A stretch of DNA of 40,279 bases from a virus: the IMG/VR virus record IMGVR_UViG_3300048759_000066, positions 1 through 40,279 of that record; one strand, written 5' to 3'. A program made the position numbers and the translations under genes. Below the pieces are notes generated by a model. It searched no databases, was not told the DNA's origin, and was given only the letters and a program-made list of their open reading frames with translations. Of the stretch, positions 19,119 to 27,679 are shown piece after piece. The first letter of the stretch is position 1, and every line of letters starts with the position of its first letter.

Positions 19119-19777
19119 AATTCAATCCTTACCGGTTTATTTACTGGTTTATAATGGAAATTCACGTGGCTGCAATTGATGCTTAAATGTTGAGAATTCA
19201 TCGGTCCATAACTTTGGCCATAAGCTTCATGAATGTGACCAAAAACATGATATTTTAAATAGACTTTACTTAATCTTTTATCTAAAGACTTTGAACCACA
19301 GAATTCTCCATCCATATTTTGATCTAAACAAGCATAGGGCGGTCCATGGGTGATCAAGATATCCGTATTTTCAGGAATCAATTTCCATTTTTTTTCAAGT
19401 TCTTTCTCACTGAGCATGAACGCTTTACACTTAGGGTGCACACCGGAGAACCAAGGAGTCCAGGGCGACCCCCAGATCTTTAATCCTTCAAATTCAGTTC
19501 CGCTGTCCAACAGGTATTCGTAATCGTTTTCATTATAGTGTTCGATCAATCCCATTCGCAATCCCTCGTATGTAGATAAAGAATGGGACAAGAAGTTATC
19601 ATGGTTTCCCCCGACGAGAACCTTCTTTCGATACTTCTGAGCCTGGAACCAATCAAAGAACTCCTTCAGTTGGGGAACGGTATCGGAAGCGGTTATGTCC
19701 CCGGCAATGATGAGTAAGTCTCCACCTTCGAGTTTCGGGTAAAATCCATGCATGTCCGCAATGCAATCAATTATCAT
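19115..19777 (-). CDS. Calcineurin-like metallophosphoesterase (MPPED-like)
   Basis: All metal motifs are present: D8-M-H10 (IADMHG), AGDIT (25-29), GGNHD (56-60), THGPP (143-147) and GHIH (180-183). The middle part, YLLDSGTEFEGLKIWGSPWT followed by PWF, is diagnostic of the MPPED1/2 (UPF0046-like) branch. These enzymes hydrolyse phosphodiesters or phosphomonoesters, including cyclic nucleotides. In phages the target is unknown; 2',3'-cyclic phosphates on RNA are conceivable, given the RNA ligases elsewhere, but this is speculation. Length (220) is normal. Confidence 0.85.
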   Translation of the reverse strand: MIIDCIADMHGFYPKLEGGDLLIIAGDITASDTVPQLKEFFDWFQAQKYRKKVLVGGNHDNFLSHSLSTYEGLRMGLIEHYNENDYEYLLDSGTEFEGLKIWGSPWTPWFSGVHPKCKAFMLSEKELEKKWKLIPENTDILITHGPPYACLDQNMDGEFCGSKSLDKRLSKVYLKYHVFGHIHEAYGQSYGPMNSQHLSINCSHVNFHYKPVNKPVRIEL

Positions 19778-19970
19778 GAAGTTCCTCGTTTTGGTGGCAA
19801 CCTTTGAATGGTTTAAAGTTCGGACACCATTTATTTACAAAAGCGCAAAATTCTTCTTGGTAAATCTGTTCTGAATCGCAGCCAAAAATATGCTCGGAAT
19901 CCGAGAGGCTTATTAAATCCTTCAATTCACTTATAAAAGCTTTTTGTCTAGGACAGTCTGTTGTTATCAT
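19767..19970 (-). CDS. Hypothetical protein (67 aa)
   Basis: It overlaps the metallophosphoesterase start by 11 bases. The product has several Cys (DCPRQKAF, HIFGCDSEQI, FVNKWCPNF, FKGCHQNEE), possibly binding metal. No family is recognised. Confidence 0.55.
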   Translation of the reverse strand: MITTDCPRQKAFISELKDLISLSDSEHIFGCDSEQIYQEEFCAFVNKWCPNFKPFKGCHQNEELHDN

Positions 19971-20000
19971 CTATCTAAAACTCATGATTGTGCAAGCATG

Positions 20001-20177
20001 TTAAAAATTCCGACTTGAGGGTTGAGGTTCCCAATGCCATACCAAATCTTTAGATAATACCATAGAATTTCTTTTAATTTTCCAGCAATCTTCATTTGGA
20101 TGTACACGGATTATTTCATATTCATCGCCGTCTTCAAAAACAAATGAAAACTCAGATACATTTAGTTTAAATTTCAC
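20001..20177 (-). CDS. Hypothetical protein (58 aa)
   Basis: GTG at 20177 overlaps the TGA of the upstream Rep-like gene. The product (KFKLNVSEFSFVFEDGDEYE, then DCWKIKRNSMVLSKDLVWHW) is beta-rich. The overlap suggests coupled translation with the replication-type protein. No family recognised. Confidence 0.55.
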   Translation of the reverse strand: MKFKLNVSEFSFVFEDGDEYEIIRVHPNEDCWKIKRNSMVLSKDLVWHWEPQPSSRNF

Positions 20178-21181
20178 CTTGGTTCCCGGGATTTAGTGTG
20201 AAGGAATGCGTTTATTTTTTCACGTATTTTCAAGAATTCATCATGCCAGTTTAAGTCTTTCCAGGCAAATCCCCAAGTATCTCGGTCTCCTGTTCGAAGT
20301 TCATTAGGAACGATGAATCCCGCTCCGTAGTTGTCAGCGTAGAATTCAAATCCGTTATATAACTTTCCGACAATAAAGGTATTTAAAAGTTTATCTTTGT
20401 TGGATTGGCGTCCTTTTTTGGGGTCGTTTATGTACTTTAAAGTATCAGCGTAGTCGGCCGGGTTCTTACAATACGCATGAAGCTGCTTAATTCGCGCTTG
20501 CGGGCCCTGTAGCTTCGTATTCGGATGATAGCAGTATGATACCCCTGCCTCAACGATTTTTTCATCATAGCGGCCAAATTGGGCCTTTTGCTTAGGAGAC
20601 ATATCATTCACTGCCTCTAGGCATTTATAAATTTCTGTAGAGGAATTATTATTATTGCCGCCGGCAGGCAGGGGATCAGGAGGCACTGGGATCTCAGGGG
20701 GTTCCAATAATAATTCTTCTTGAGATGTTATTTCTTCTATATCTTCTTTCTTATATGACTGACGCTCGGGATCCGGTGCGTCGGGATCCTGTGCTTCAGT
20801 ATATCGGTAACATTTTTTGAATTTGGGTGTTTCCGAGACAAAATATTTATAAGATTTGAGGTTTTTATACTTTTTGTTGGGAATTTCCTCTCTTTTCATG
20901 TAGCCAGCAGCTATGGCCTCATCGAACAATTTATAGGCTTTATCTCTACCAATAAAACTTTTAATATGTTTAGCGACTTGTGCTCTTTTTATCTTCCAAC
21001 CTTTTTCATTAGTAAGAAGGTAAATCAAGAGCCATCGACAATTCGGGGATATAGTTGCATCTCTTATCAGATCATTTTTAACCATTGTATATGGATTTTG
21101 TTGATCATGAGGACATCTTTGTATTGTATCTGTATCTTCATCAACCCCAGATTCTCTTTCTTTTGTTTGATATTTAGTCAT
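20174..21181 (-). CDS. Winged-helix replication-initiator-like protein (335 aa)
   Basis: Residues 28-105 form a winged-helix domain of the kind in plasmid and phage replication proteins: NPYTMVKNDLIRDATISPNC, then RWLLIYLLTNEKGWKI and DEAIAAGYMKREE. A low-complexity linker rich in Pro and Asn (residues ~150-180) leads to a helical C-terminal domain. It could initiate replication of an episomal prophage or regulate transcription. It overlaps the downstream small gene (GTGA) and the upstream HTH gene by eight bases. Confidence 0.6.
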   Translation of the reverse strand: MTKYQTKERESGVDEDTDTIQRCPHDQQNPYTMVKNDLIRDATISPNCRWLLIYLLTNEKGWKIKRAQVAKHIKSFIGRDKAYKLFDEAIAAGYMKREEIPNKKYKNLKSYKYFVSETPKFKKCYRYTEAQDPDAPDPERQSYKKEDIEEITSQEELLLEPPEIPVPPDPLPAGGNNNNSSTEIYKCLEAVNDMSPKQKAQFGRYDEKIVEAGVSYCYHPNTKLQGPQARIKQLHAYCKNPADYADTLKYINDPKKGRQSNKDKLLNTFIVGKLYNGFEFYADNYGAGFIVPNELRTGDRDTWGFAWKDLNWHDEFLKIREKINAFLHTKSREPR

Positions 21182-21452
21182 TAGAATTATCCTCCCATAT
21201 CTGTCCTTCTTTTATCAACTCATCTAAAAGAGAATAAAATCGATCAGGAGGAATGTATGGAAAATGTTTATAAAGGTTTTCTTTTTGGATGTTATAAAAC
21301 AGATTAAGATTGGTTAATATTATGGATTTTTCCAGTCCTATTTTTTCTGCCTCTCGTGAGTCGAAATGATGCATTACTGTGATATGTTTTACAGAAAAGG
21401 TCGCATTTTCGAATTCTTTTAATTCTTTTTTTGTGGGTTTTTTGGATGTCAT
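21174..21452 (-). CDS. Small winged-helix-like protein (92 aa)
   Basis: The core HHFDSREAEKIGLEKSIILT followed by NLNLFY resembles the N-terminal module of DnaD-like and plasmid replication proteins. It is the promoter-proximal gene of the leftward island and directly precedes the larger winged-helix protein, with which it probably acts. Confidence 0.5.
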   Translation of the reverse strand: MTSKKPTKKELKEFENATFSVKHITVMHHFDSREAEKIGLEKSIILTNLNLFYNIQKENLYKHFPYIPPDRFYSLLDELIKEGQIWEDNSND

Positions 21453-21570
21453 TTAGTGGTTTCCTACTTCTTGAAGTATTTTTGCTTGCAGGAAATCAGA
21501 CAGTGTGGATAATAGGAGACGTAGTTGTTTCCTATGTATCATCTTGTTCTTGCAAGCATGATCATGAGTT

Positions 21571-21607
21571 AAGGCCCTATCATCCGTGTTAGGGCCTTTC
21601 TTTTTTT
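21571..21607 (+). terminator. Factor-independent terminator (rightward)
   Basis: AAGGCCCTA (21571-21579) pairs perfectly with TAGGGCCTT (21590-21598) and is followed by a T-rich tract to 21607. It is a textbook intrinsic terminator on the plus strand. No plus-strand gene lies between terL and this point, so it either insulates the structural operon or ends a small RNA made from 21453-21570. Confidence 0.85.
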
Positions 21608-21729
21608 GCCCACCTTATCATTTTAAAGATTTCTTTGTCCAAAATTAAATATCGCTTGCCATAAATTCAAAAAAAATATTTACTGCGAATCAAGAGAGTA
21701 AACAATTATTTTGAGGCGCAAACGACTTA

Positions 21730-23691
21730 ATGCCAGCAGACTACGACATTGTCTCGGACTTCACGCAAGATTACAACCGCGCCTACATGCTGTTAAATAC
21801 TTTTTACGCAGAGGCATATCGTGACACCGGCTTCTACCTTGGGAACCAGTGGTCGTTGGAACAGATGCGGTACCTTAATAGTGAGAGACGCAATTCGTTT
21901 ACTTTCAACAAAATACGAAAAATAATCAACCTGGTTAGTGGGTATCAAAAGGCACATGCGAATTCGAGTATAATTGTGCCGTTTGAGGATTCGAGTGCCG
22001 AAACTGCGGAGCAACTGACTGAGCTTCTGCGACATGTGATGCAACCTAATGGATATCGGATCATAAGCGAAGCATTCCTCAGAAGTTTGATTACAGGTGT
22101 CGCGTGGGTTTCGCCTTGGGTAGATTACAGAAAAGATTATGTCAATGGTCGCATATCCTTCCACCTTGATAATTGGAACGATGTTATCTGGGATCCCTTC
22201 AGCGTACGTGCGGATTTAGAGGACTGTACCTTTGTTGCTAGAAGGAAATATCTTGCTAAGGATGTAATCAAGAGCATGGTTCCTGGTTGCGAGAAAGAAA
22301 TAGACAGCATGGGATATGGTAACAGGGACGAAAAGTTCACATATGAGCCTTACAGTAGGCAGTGGGGACTCCAGGAGCTTCTAGCCTATAATGAGTACTG
22401 GAAACAACGGTACAAGAAGGGCTGGATCATGGTTGACAAGGCTACTGGAGAGCAGAAACCTTGGAAGGGAGACAGAGCCCGACTACAGATGATGCAGAGA
22501 TTTTTCCCCAACATTGCCGTGATCGAAGGGTACTATAAGACCGTAGAATACAATGTCATCGTGGAAAACCGGCTTCTCTACAGCGGAATGGATCCCTGGG
22601 GCATCGGAGAATACCCTTTTGTGCCCTTCTACACAGTCTTCGACGGCTCATACGACCTGTTCCAGTGGAAGATACAGGGCCTCGTAAGACTGCTCAGGGA
22701 CCCGCAGGAGGAGGCAAATATGAGGCGCTCCAAGCTGCTTGATATAGTCGATTCTCAAATTGGAAGTGGCTGGAAGGTTAAGTCTGGAGCCGTTTCTAAT
22801 CCGAAGTCGTTGTTTCAGACAGGTCAGGGCCGAGTTATATTTTTCAATCCAGGTTATGAAACCACAGATGCCGAGAGGTTAGATGCTCCTACGATTCCTG
22901 AAAGTCTATTTGCGTTGTCGGACACATTCGATAAGGATATGGCTGACATGGTGGATCTCAACAATCTCAACGTGGAAGACACAGACCGGATGAGTGCAGT
23001 GCTGTTCCAGATGAAGCAGTCACTAGGAATGATGGGTTTAGGGCCGATATTCGATAATCTACGCGAGTCCCAATACCTTTTAAGTAAGAAAGTTCTCAAG
23101 ATGATCCAGAACTATACGCCGGAAAAGGTGCAAAGGATCATCAAAACACAGCCCACACCAGAGTTCTATAATAAGACGTTTCTTGAATACGATGTCGATA
23201 TTGTTGAGAGTGTCATGACTGATACGCAGAAACAACAAGCGTTCTTACAAGCCTGGTCGATGAAGATGGGTGGTGCAGCGGTTCCGGACGAAATGCTTTG
23301 GGAACTTTCGCCCTTTCCGATTCAGAAGAAGTTCATGGAGCAAATCCAGCAACAGAACGAACAAGCGAAAGCCGACGCAGAAGCCGAACGACAAGACAAA
23401 GAAAGAGTTAACAAACTTCTTGAGGCTAAGACATTTACGGATATATCTCTGGGTGAAGAACGGCTAAGCAGAATTAAATACGATGCGGCTTTGAGTGAAG
23501 AACGTCTGGCTGCGGCACAGGAAGAAAGGGCAAGAAGTGTATTGGATATCATTAGGGCAGGGAAAGAGTTCCAAGAGATGGACATCGGGAATGCGCACAA
23601 GATCCTGGAAATCATCCGTGGCGTGGAAGAGGAACAGAGATGGGCTGCTGAAGACACTATCGTCCCACAACCGGCAGTGAAGGAAGGCTAG
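21730..23691 (+). CDS. Portal protein (P22-like)
   Basis: The 653-residue protein has the P22-type portal layout: an N-terminal DFTQDYNRAYMLLNTFY helix, FYLGNQWSLEQMRYLNSERR, a conserved core (RRNSFTFNKIRKIINLVSGY), the WDPFSVRADLEDC strand region and a long C-terminal Glu/Arg/Gln-rich coiled coil (residues 540-640) like the P22 barrel. It forms the dodecameric ring through which DNA enters and leaves. Type and length fit a podovirus. It starts the late structural operon, after an intrinsic terminator. Confidence 0.9.
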   Translation: MPADYDIVSDFTQDYNRAYMLLNTFYAEAYRDTGFYLGNQWSLEQMRYLNSERRNSFTFNKIRKIINLVSGYQKAHANSSIIVPFEDSSAETAEQLTELLRHVMQPNGYRIISEAFLRSLITGVAWVSPWVDYRKDYVNGRISFHLDNWNDVIWDPFSVRADLEDCTFVARRKYLAKDVIKSMVPGCEKEIDSMGYGNRDEKFTYEPYSRQWGLQELLAYNEYWKQRYKKGWIMVDKATGEQKPWKGDRARLQMMQRFFPNIAVIEGYYKTVEYNVIVENRLLYSGMDPWGIGEYPFVPFYTVFDGSYDLFQWKIQGLVRLLRDPQEEANMRRSKLLDIVDSQIGSGWKVKSGAVSNPKSLFQTGQGRVIFFNPGYETTDAERLDAPTIPESLFALSDTFDKDMADMVDLNNLNVEDTDRMSAVLFQMKQSLGMMGLGPIFDNLRESQYLLSKKVLKMIQNYTPEKVQRIIKTQPTPEFYNKTFLEYDVDIVESVMTDTQKQQAFLQAWSMKMGGAAVPDEMLWELSPFPIQKKFMEQIQQQNEQAKADAEAERQDKERVNKLLEAKTFTDISLGEERLSRIKYDAALSEERLAAAQEERARSVLDIIRAGKEFQEMDIGNAHKILEIIRGVEEEQRWAAEDTIVPQPAVKEG

Positions 23692-23910
23692 ATGCAAGAC
23701 GGCATAGGGCAAGTCGGAGCCGGGCAAAGCGACATGAGATTAGCGGGGGAAGACCTGCAACACAACCGCCAAAAGCGTACAGGAAATAGAGCCGAACACA
23801 GCACACCGATAAGTCAGATAGAAGTGCATGAGGCTTTAATGAACGAGAAACTGTCACATAATGAAGGCAAGAAACAAAGAATAAGCGACTTACAAAGGCA
23901 TTTACGATGA
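23692..23910 (+). CDS. Small virion-region protein (72 aa)
   Basis: The ATG directly follows the portal stop. The product is polar and basic (MQDGIGQVGAGQSDMRLAGE, then helical EVHEALMNEKLSHNEGK). It overlaps the next gene by four bases. Function unknown. Confidence 0.55.
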   Translation: MQDGIGQVGAGQSDMRLAGEDLQHNRQKRTGNRAEHSTPISQIEVHEALMNEKLSHNEGKKQRISDLQRHLR

Positions 23911-24239
23911 AAGAACAAAGATGGCCTGGAGATTACGAGACGATAAAACAAGAGTTCCGTAAGTCTTATCGTGAAAGTGAGATGTCGGCACGCGGAAATA
24001 ACACCGATCTTGGAAACGACTACTTAGCGATGAGGGACGAAGAACCATTAGATCGGTACATGAAGCACGAATTGGAACCATCTGCCTCGATGCAACTGGA
24101 CACAGTCGGAATGCAGCCGCACGCACGGGAATACCTGGAACGCGACTCCACCGGACTTAGAAGCCGAAGACAGTTCATAACCATTGACGGGCAGAGTATT
24201 GACCACACCGAAGGCATTCAGTTTTCCGGTTATCCATGA
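23907..24239 (+). CDS. Hypothetical virion-region protein (110 aa)
   Basis: The product is charged and helical (DYETIKQEFRKSYRESEMSA), with no hydrophobic core, then a less ordered part rich in Arg, Asp and Ser. It overlaps both neighbours by four bases. No family recognised; a disordered assembly or DNA-associated factor is possible. Confidence 0.55.
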   Translation: MKEQRWPGDYETIKQEFRKSYRESEMSARGNNTDLGNDYLAMRDEEPLDRYMKHELEPSASMQLDTVGMQPHAREYLERDSTGLRSRRQFITIDGQSIDHTEGIQFSGYP

Positions 24240-24454
24240 CAGCCTCAATGTTTTCCGGAGAAGGCGGCTTTACTAAGGTCGTCGGCCTAAAAGAAAAGGG
24301 CAGACTTCCAGGACCAGCATTCGAGCCCTATAGACAGGCGATGTTCAATAAGCCGAAGAGTGACCTACAAAACATGCAGGAAAATGAACGTAAACAGCAC
24401 GAGCAGACCTACATTTACGAGAATGGACACAATGACCACGGCCTCGGACAATGA
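24236..24454 (+). CDS. Small hypothetical protein (72 aa)
   Basis: It overlaps the previous stop by ATGA. The product has a Gly/Phe-rich start (MTASMFSGEGGFTKVVGLKE) and a His/Asn/Gln-rich end. No family recognised. Confidence 0.5.
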   Translation: MTASMFSGEGGFTKVVGLKEKGRLPGPAFEPYRQAMFNKPKSDLQNMQENERKQHEQTYIYENGHNDHGLGQ

Positions 24455-24575
24455 ACCTGGAAGATTGGTTAAAGACATTGAGCAATTGTTCTTGATGGTT
24501 AAGGACTTACCGCATGAATATCAGCCGATTTTGATTAAGATAGTATTCATTCTAACACAACTGGAGCAGAGATGA
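24432..24575 (+). CDS. Small helical protein (47 aa)
   Basis: The likely start is ATG 24432 (MTTASDNEPGRLVKDIEQLF) or in-frame 24423; residues upstream of that are a shadow of the previous gene. The C-terminal part (VKDLPHEYQPILIKIVFILT) is a hydrophobic helix. It overlaps the next gene by four bases. Confidence 0.45.
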   Translation: MTTASDNEPGRLVKDIEQLFLMVKDLPHEYQPILIKIVFILTQLEQR

Positions 24576-24733
24576 ACCGAAAAGAAGAGATTAACAGTAA
24601 AATTGATGAGGAATTATTGATTTTAGAGCTGAATTTACAAGACGATCATCGGGTAAATACAGAAGTAATTCATGACTGTTTTAAGAGGGTTTTTCGAGTC
24701 TTTATGTACATGCGTGAACTAAATGAGGATTGA
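24572..24733 (+). CDS. Small helical protein (53 aa)
   Basis: ATG at 24572 overlaps the previous TGA. The product (MNRKEEINSKIDEELLILEL, then CFKRVFRVFMYMRELNED) is amphipathic and helical. No family recognised. Confidence 0.55.
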   Translation: MNRKEEINSKIDEELLILELNLQDDHRVNTEVIHDCFKRVFRVFMYMRELNED

Positions 24734-24735
24734 CG

Positions 24736-25083
24736 ATGGGACGGGACAACGGGGAAGGCAGCCTGAATACACTGAAGCCACAGCCCGGACAGACAGCATA
24801 CTACGACAGGAAGTTCCATCCGCTCCCGGGAGTTTGGGCACAGGAACAAATGGATGGTACGGGGGAGTCAAGTACATTCGAGCAGAGAACACGATCCTAT
24901 CACCGGACTGGAAAGTCAACCTCGTTACAAAAAGCCCTAGCCGATGAGAGAGCTCAACACACTTACTGGGAGAAATGGCAAGGAGTCACTCCAGGAACTC
25001 CAGTATACGAAGACCCAAGAGCCTGGCAGAACACTTTACTCCCCACAGCGAAATACGGTACCGAGGGAAGAGGTTATGGATAG
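24736..25083 (+). CDS. Hypothetical virion-region protein (115 aa)
   Basis: ATG at 24736 follows GAGG; an upstream TTG at 24730 is less likely. The product (MGRDNGEGSLNTLKPQPGQT, then GVWAQEQMDGTGES and TYWEKWQGVTPGTP) is polar and Gly/Thr/Gln-rich, apparently with little regular structure. No family recognised. Confidence 0.55.
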   Translation: MGRDNGEGSLNTLKPQPGQTAYYDRKFHPLPGVWAQEQMDGTGESSTFEQRTRSYHRTGKSTSLQKALADERAQHTYWEKWQGVTPGTPVYEDPRAWQNTLLPTAKYGTEGRGYG

Positions 25084-25221
25084 ATGAAAGCGAAAACAAA
25101 ACCTAAGAAGAACGCGCTAGAGAAAGCTCGCAGCGCACTGAAGAAAGCTGAACACGTCCACACCCCGCGTTCGATCAAACAGAAACTAAAGAAAAAGAAA
25201 GAAACGAAGAAAGGAGCTTAA
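25084..25221 (+). CDS. Very basic small protein (45 aa)
   Basis: The ATG directly follows the previous stop. More than a third of its residues are Lys or Arg (MKAKTKPKKNALEKARSALK, ending KKKKETKKGA). Such proteins may bind packaged DNA or RNA. No family recognised. Confidence 0.55.
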   Translation: MKAKTKPKKNALEKARSALKKAEHVHTPRSIKQKLKKKKETKKGA

Positions 25222-25222
25222 C

Positions 25223-25465
25223 ATGAAAGAGAATCCATCAGGCCGACAAGGCGGGTTTGAAAGCATGGAGCATTACAACGAACGCAGCCCAATGGTTAGT
25301 CATCAATCAGAGACGACCCCAGAGAGCGTAGCGAACGATTGGAATGCAGTCATGATGATGAAAGAGGAAGCAATGGACGAGGCTTACGGTCTGGCTGGAA
25401 AGCGTGGATGCGAGAAGTCAAACTCTATGGCGCACTCTCAGTTTAGAGAATACCCTTGGGCCTAA
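25223..25465 (+). CDS. Hypothetical protein (80 aa)
   Basis: GGAG precedes the start at good spacing. The product (MKENPSGRQGGFESMEHYNE, then VMMMKEEAMDEAYGLAGKRG) is polar with one Met-rich helix. No family recognised. Confidence 0.55.
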   Translation: MKENPSGRQGGFESMEHYNERSPMVSHQSETTPESVANDWNAVMMMKEEAMDEAYGLAGKRGCEKSNSMAHSQFREYPWA

Positions 25466-25466
25466 C

Positions 25467-25877
25467 ATGCAAACGACACTAATAGGACAGAAACGTAACT
25501 CCAACATGCAGGAAATGGGCGAGACGCGGGAACCGATGGCGAGTGATTGCTGGTCGGACGCAAATCGCCTGGCAGAGATGTACGCAAAGAAGATGAATCG
25601 AGACTTCTGGGTGCTATTTGCCGCGAAACCTCATCAGAAGATGGACAACGGGATCGTCATGGGCTGGGAGGTCATAGCTAAAAGACCCCCGGCTGCGATG
25701 GTTGGCGTAATAGTCTTTAAGTGGATCAATGCAGATAAGCGGCTGATTGTAGAGGCCGACCTGAGTCTTCCCTACGACATACCCTTGAGTGAGATGGAGT
25801 TATCCGACAGAAAAGAGGATTTCGTTCCTTCTTTAGCTCAAGCCGCAGAGAAATCGGGGTCAATAATTTTAGCTTAA
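25467..25877 (+). CDS. Hypothetical structural-region protein (136 aa)
   Basis: The start at 25467 (MQTTLIGQKRNSNMQEMGET) is chosen over an upstream in-frame ATG whose segment shadows the previous gene. The middle has alternating strands (DFWVLFAAKPHQKM, VMGWEVIAKRPPAA, VGVIVFKWINADKR). I recognise no family; a small folded protein near the head genes. Confidence 0.6.
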   Translation: MQTTLIGQKRNSNMQEMGETREPMASDCWSDANRLAEMYAKKMNRDFWVLFAAKPHQKMDNGIVMGWEVIAKRPPAAMVGVIVFKWINADKRLIVEADLSLPYDIPLSEMELSDRKEDFVPSLAQAAEKSGSIILA

Positions 25878-25952
25878 AAAATTTTTGTTCTTAGTGACAA
25901 GTATTTTTTTTAAAGGGCGTAAACCAGTCTGTCGCCGAGACTAAAAGGAACT

Positions 25953-26705
25953 ATGAACGAACTAGATATGTCGCGACCGGGGAATGAATTGTTTCCGGAA
26001 GCGCAAGAAGCACAGCCATTCAATTCATACAGAGACGTAAATCAGGATCAAGTCGTCTCAGATCCATATTCGGGCGTAGAAAACGATGTCGCCGGTCAAG
26101 GAAGACTCTCTGATAAGGAGATGAACTTTCGAGCATTACGTGAAGAGACAGCCAAACTTCAGTCTGAAAGAGAGTACTGGAAGGGACAGGCAGAAGCATT
26201 CAAAACGACACAACAGCAAGCACCAAAAGTCGAAGATCCTACAAGCAAATGGGATGAATCGGACTGGAGCGATGGTGGAAATGTCCGCAGAGCTTTTGAG
26301 ACGCTAAGGGATGATAACCAGAGACTTAAGCAAGAGTTTCAGGATCAGATCGCAGCCGTCCGGACCGTTGCAAAGCATTCCGACTGGGACAAGATGGTAA
26401 CTCAGCACGTACCAGAACTAACAAGTAAAAATCCGATATTCGCAGAAATGATCAATCGGGCTAGCAATCCTTACGAGGCAGCTTACTTACTAGCGGAACT
26501 GAATTCAAGACAACCTGGAGCGCAACAAAATCCCTCAACGTTTCCGAACAATGAGAACGCCCAGAGAGCACTTAACAACGCCCAGAAGCCCCAGACGTTA
26601 AATTCGATTGGCGGCCAAGGTAATTTGAGTTCAGCCGACTACTACGCAAGTATGTCCGACGAAGATTTCATGAAAGTAGCATCGAAAAACATGGCGAATA
26701 TCTAA
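25953..26705 (+). CDS. Scaffolding protein
   Basis: The 250-residue product is acidic and Gln/Asn/Glu-rich with a central coiled coil (ALREETAKLQSEREYWKGQA, then RAFETLRDDNQRLKQEFQDQ) and a flexible C-terminus ending ASMSDEDFMKVASKNMANI. It sits immediately before the major capsid gene, the standard place for a scaffold that guides prohead assembly. The call rests on composition and position. An AT-rich segment precedes it. Confidence 0.75.
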   Translation: MNELDMSRPGNELFPEAQEAQPFNSYRDVNQDQVVSDPYSGVENDVAGQGRLSDKEMNFRALREETAKLQSEREYWKGQAEAFKTTQQQAPKVEDPTSKWDESDWSDGGNVRRAFETLRDDNQRLKQEFQDQIAAVRTVAKHSDWDKMVTQHVPELTSKNPIFAEMINRASNPYEAAYLLAELNSRQPGAQQNPSTFPNNENAQRALNNAQKPQTLNSIGGQGNLSSADYYASMSDEDFMKVASKNMANI

Positions 26706-26719
26706 CCATATAGGTTGAT

Positions 26720-27679
26720 ATGCCCATCACAACAACAGCACAAGTCCCTCCAGAAGTGCGGACTTACTTTGACAGGCTTTTGCTCACACTTGCCCGTCCA
26801 TACTACATCTACGACATGTTTGCCCAGAAGAGGACCATTCCTTTGAACTCTGGTGATCAAATGGTCTTCAGACGCTATTCAACTCTTGCAGCCGCTACCG
26901 TACCTATTCAGGATGGAACAACACCTCCAGGAGATAGTCTGAGTGTTACTGACTTTTCTACCCAAATTAAGTGGTACGGAAACTTTGTCACTATTACCGA
27001 TCAGATACAGTTCACAGTCCAGGATCGAGTCTTAAATGAATCCACAAGGGTACTTTCATTACAATTAGGGCTCACAATCGACACCCTAATTCGAAATATG
27101 ATGGTCGCTACAGCTTCCTCAATATCTTGTCAGTACGGTATTGACGGCCTAACCCCTACAGAGATAACTACAGCGGACATTAAGAACGCAGTACGTGCTC
27201 TGAGACTAGGCAACGCACGATTGATGACCAAACCGATCCAGGGAGAAAACCGTTTTGCGACCTCACCCGTCAGATCAAGTTTTTGGGGATTCATAGATGT
27301 CACTTTACAGCCAGACCTAGAGGCATGTGCTGACTTCTTGAGTGCTGCTAACTACCCTAACCCTATGGATGCTCTTGAGGCCGAATGGGGGTCCACAAAT
27401 AATATCAGATGGTTAATGTCAACGAATGGTTACAACAATGGTGCTTCTACACCTGTTTGGAACTCTATTATAGTCGGACAAGAAGCCTACGGAGTTGTGA
27501 AACTGGGATCGAAGGAAGCCGAATTTATTGTTAAGCCTTTAGGTTCTAGCGGCACAAGCGATCCTTTAAACCAAAGAGGCTCAGTGGGTAAAGAGTTAGC
27601 TCACTTTAAATTTTCTCTGATTGACATGGAAGTCCAAGCGGATGACATGGCGCAAGCTGAATATCTTTTAGCAGCGTAA
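26720..27679 (+). CDS. Major capsid protein, N4-gp56 type (exon 1 plus read-through into an intron)
   Basis: The N-terminus (MPITTTAQVPPEVRTYFDRL, then LLTLARPYYIYDMF) and middle (IPLNSGDQMVFRRYSTLAAA, LNESTRVLSLQLGLTIDTLI) are those of the N4-gp56 family of HK97-fold capsid proteins. The conserved SDPLNQRGSVG ends at 27589. The last 29 residues of the unspliced frame (KELAHFKFS... to AEYLLAA) do not fit the family and are encoded by a group I intron. Splicing 27589 to 27813 restores a C-terminus YKYPFATRLLNDNWITRL and so on, giving 314 residues. Without splicing the protein would be 319 residues with an aberrant end. Confidence 0.85.
   Translation: MPITTTAQVPPEVRTYFDRLLLTLARPYYIYDMFAQKRTIPLNSGDQMVFRRYSTLAAATVPIQDGTTPPGDSLSVTDFSTQIKWYGNFVTITDQIQFTVQDRVLNESTRVLSLQLGLTIDTLIRNMMVATASSISCQYGIDGLTPTEITTADIKNAVRALRLGNARLMTKPIQGENRFATSPVRSSFWGFIDVTLQPDLEACADFLSAANYPNPMDALEAEWGSTNNIRWLMSTNGYNNGASTPVWNSIIVGQEAYGVVKLGSKEAEFIVKPLGSSGTSDPLNQRGSVGKELAHFKFSLIDMEVQADDMAQAEYLLAA

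Noticed and set aside
27590-27679. Natural capsid C-terminus KELAHFKFS to AEYLLAA
   Set aside because: It coincides with the P1-P6 part of the intron, does not fit the capsid family, and a better C-terminus follows the intron.
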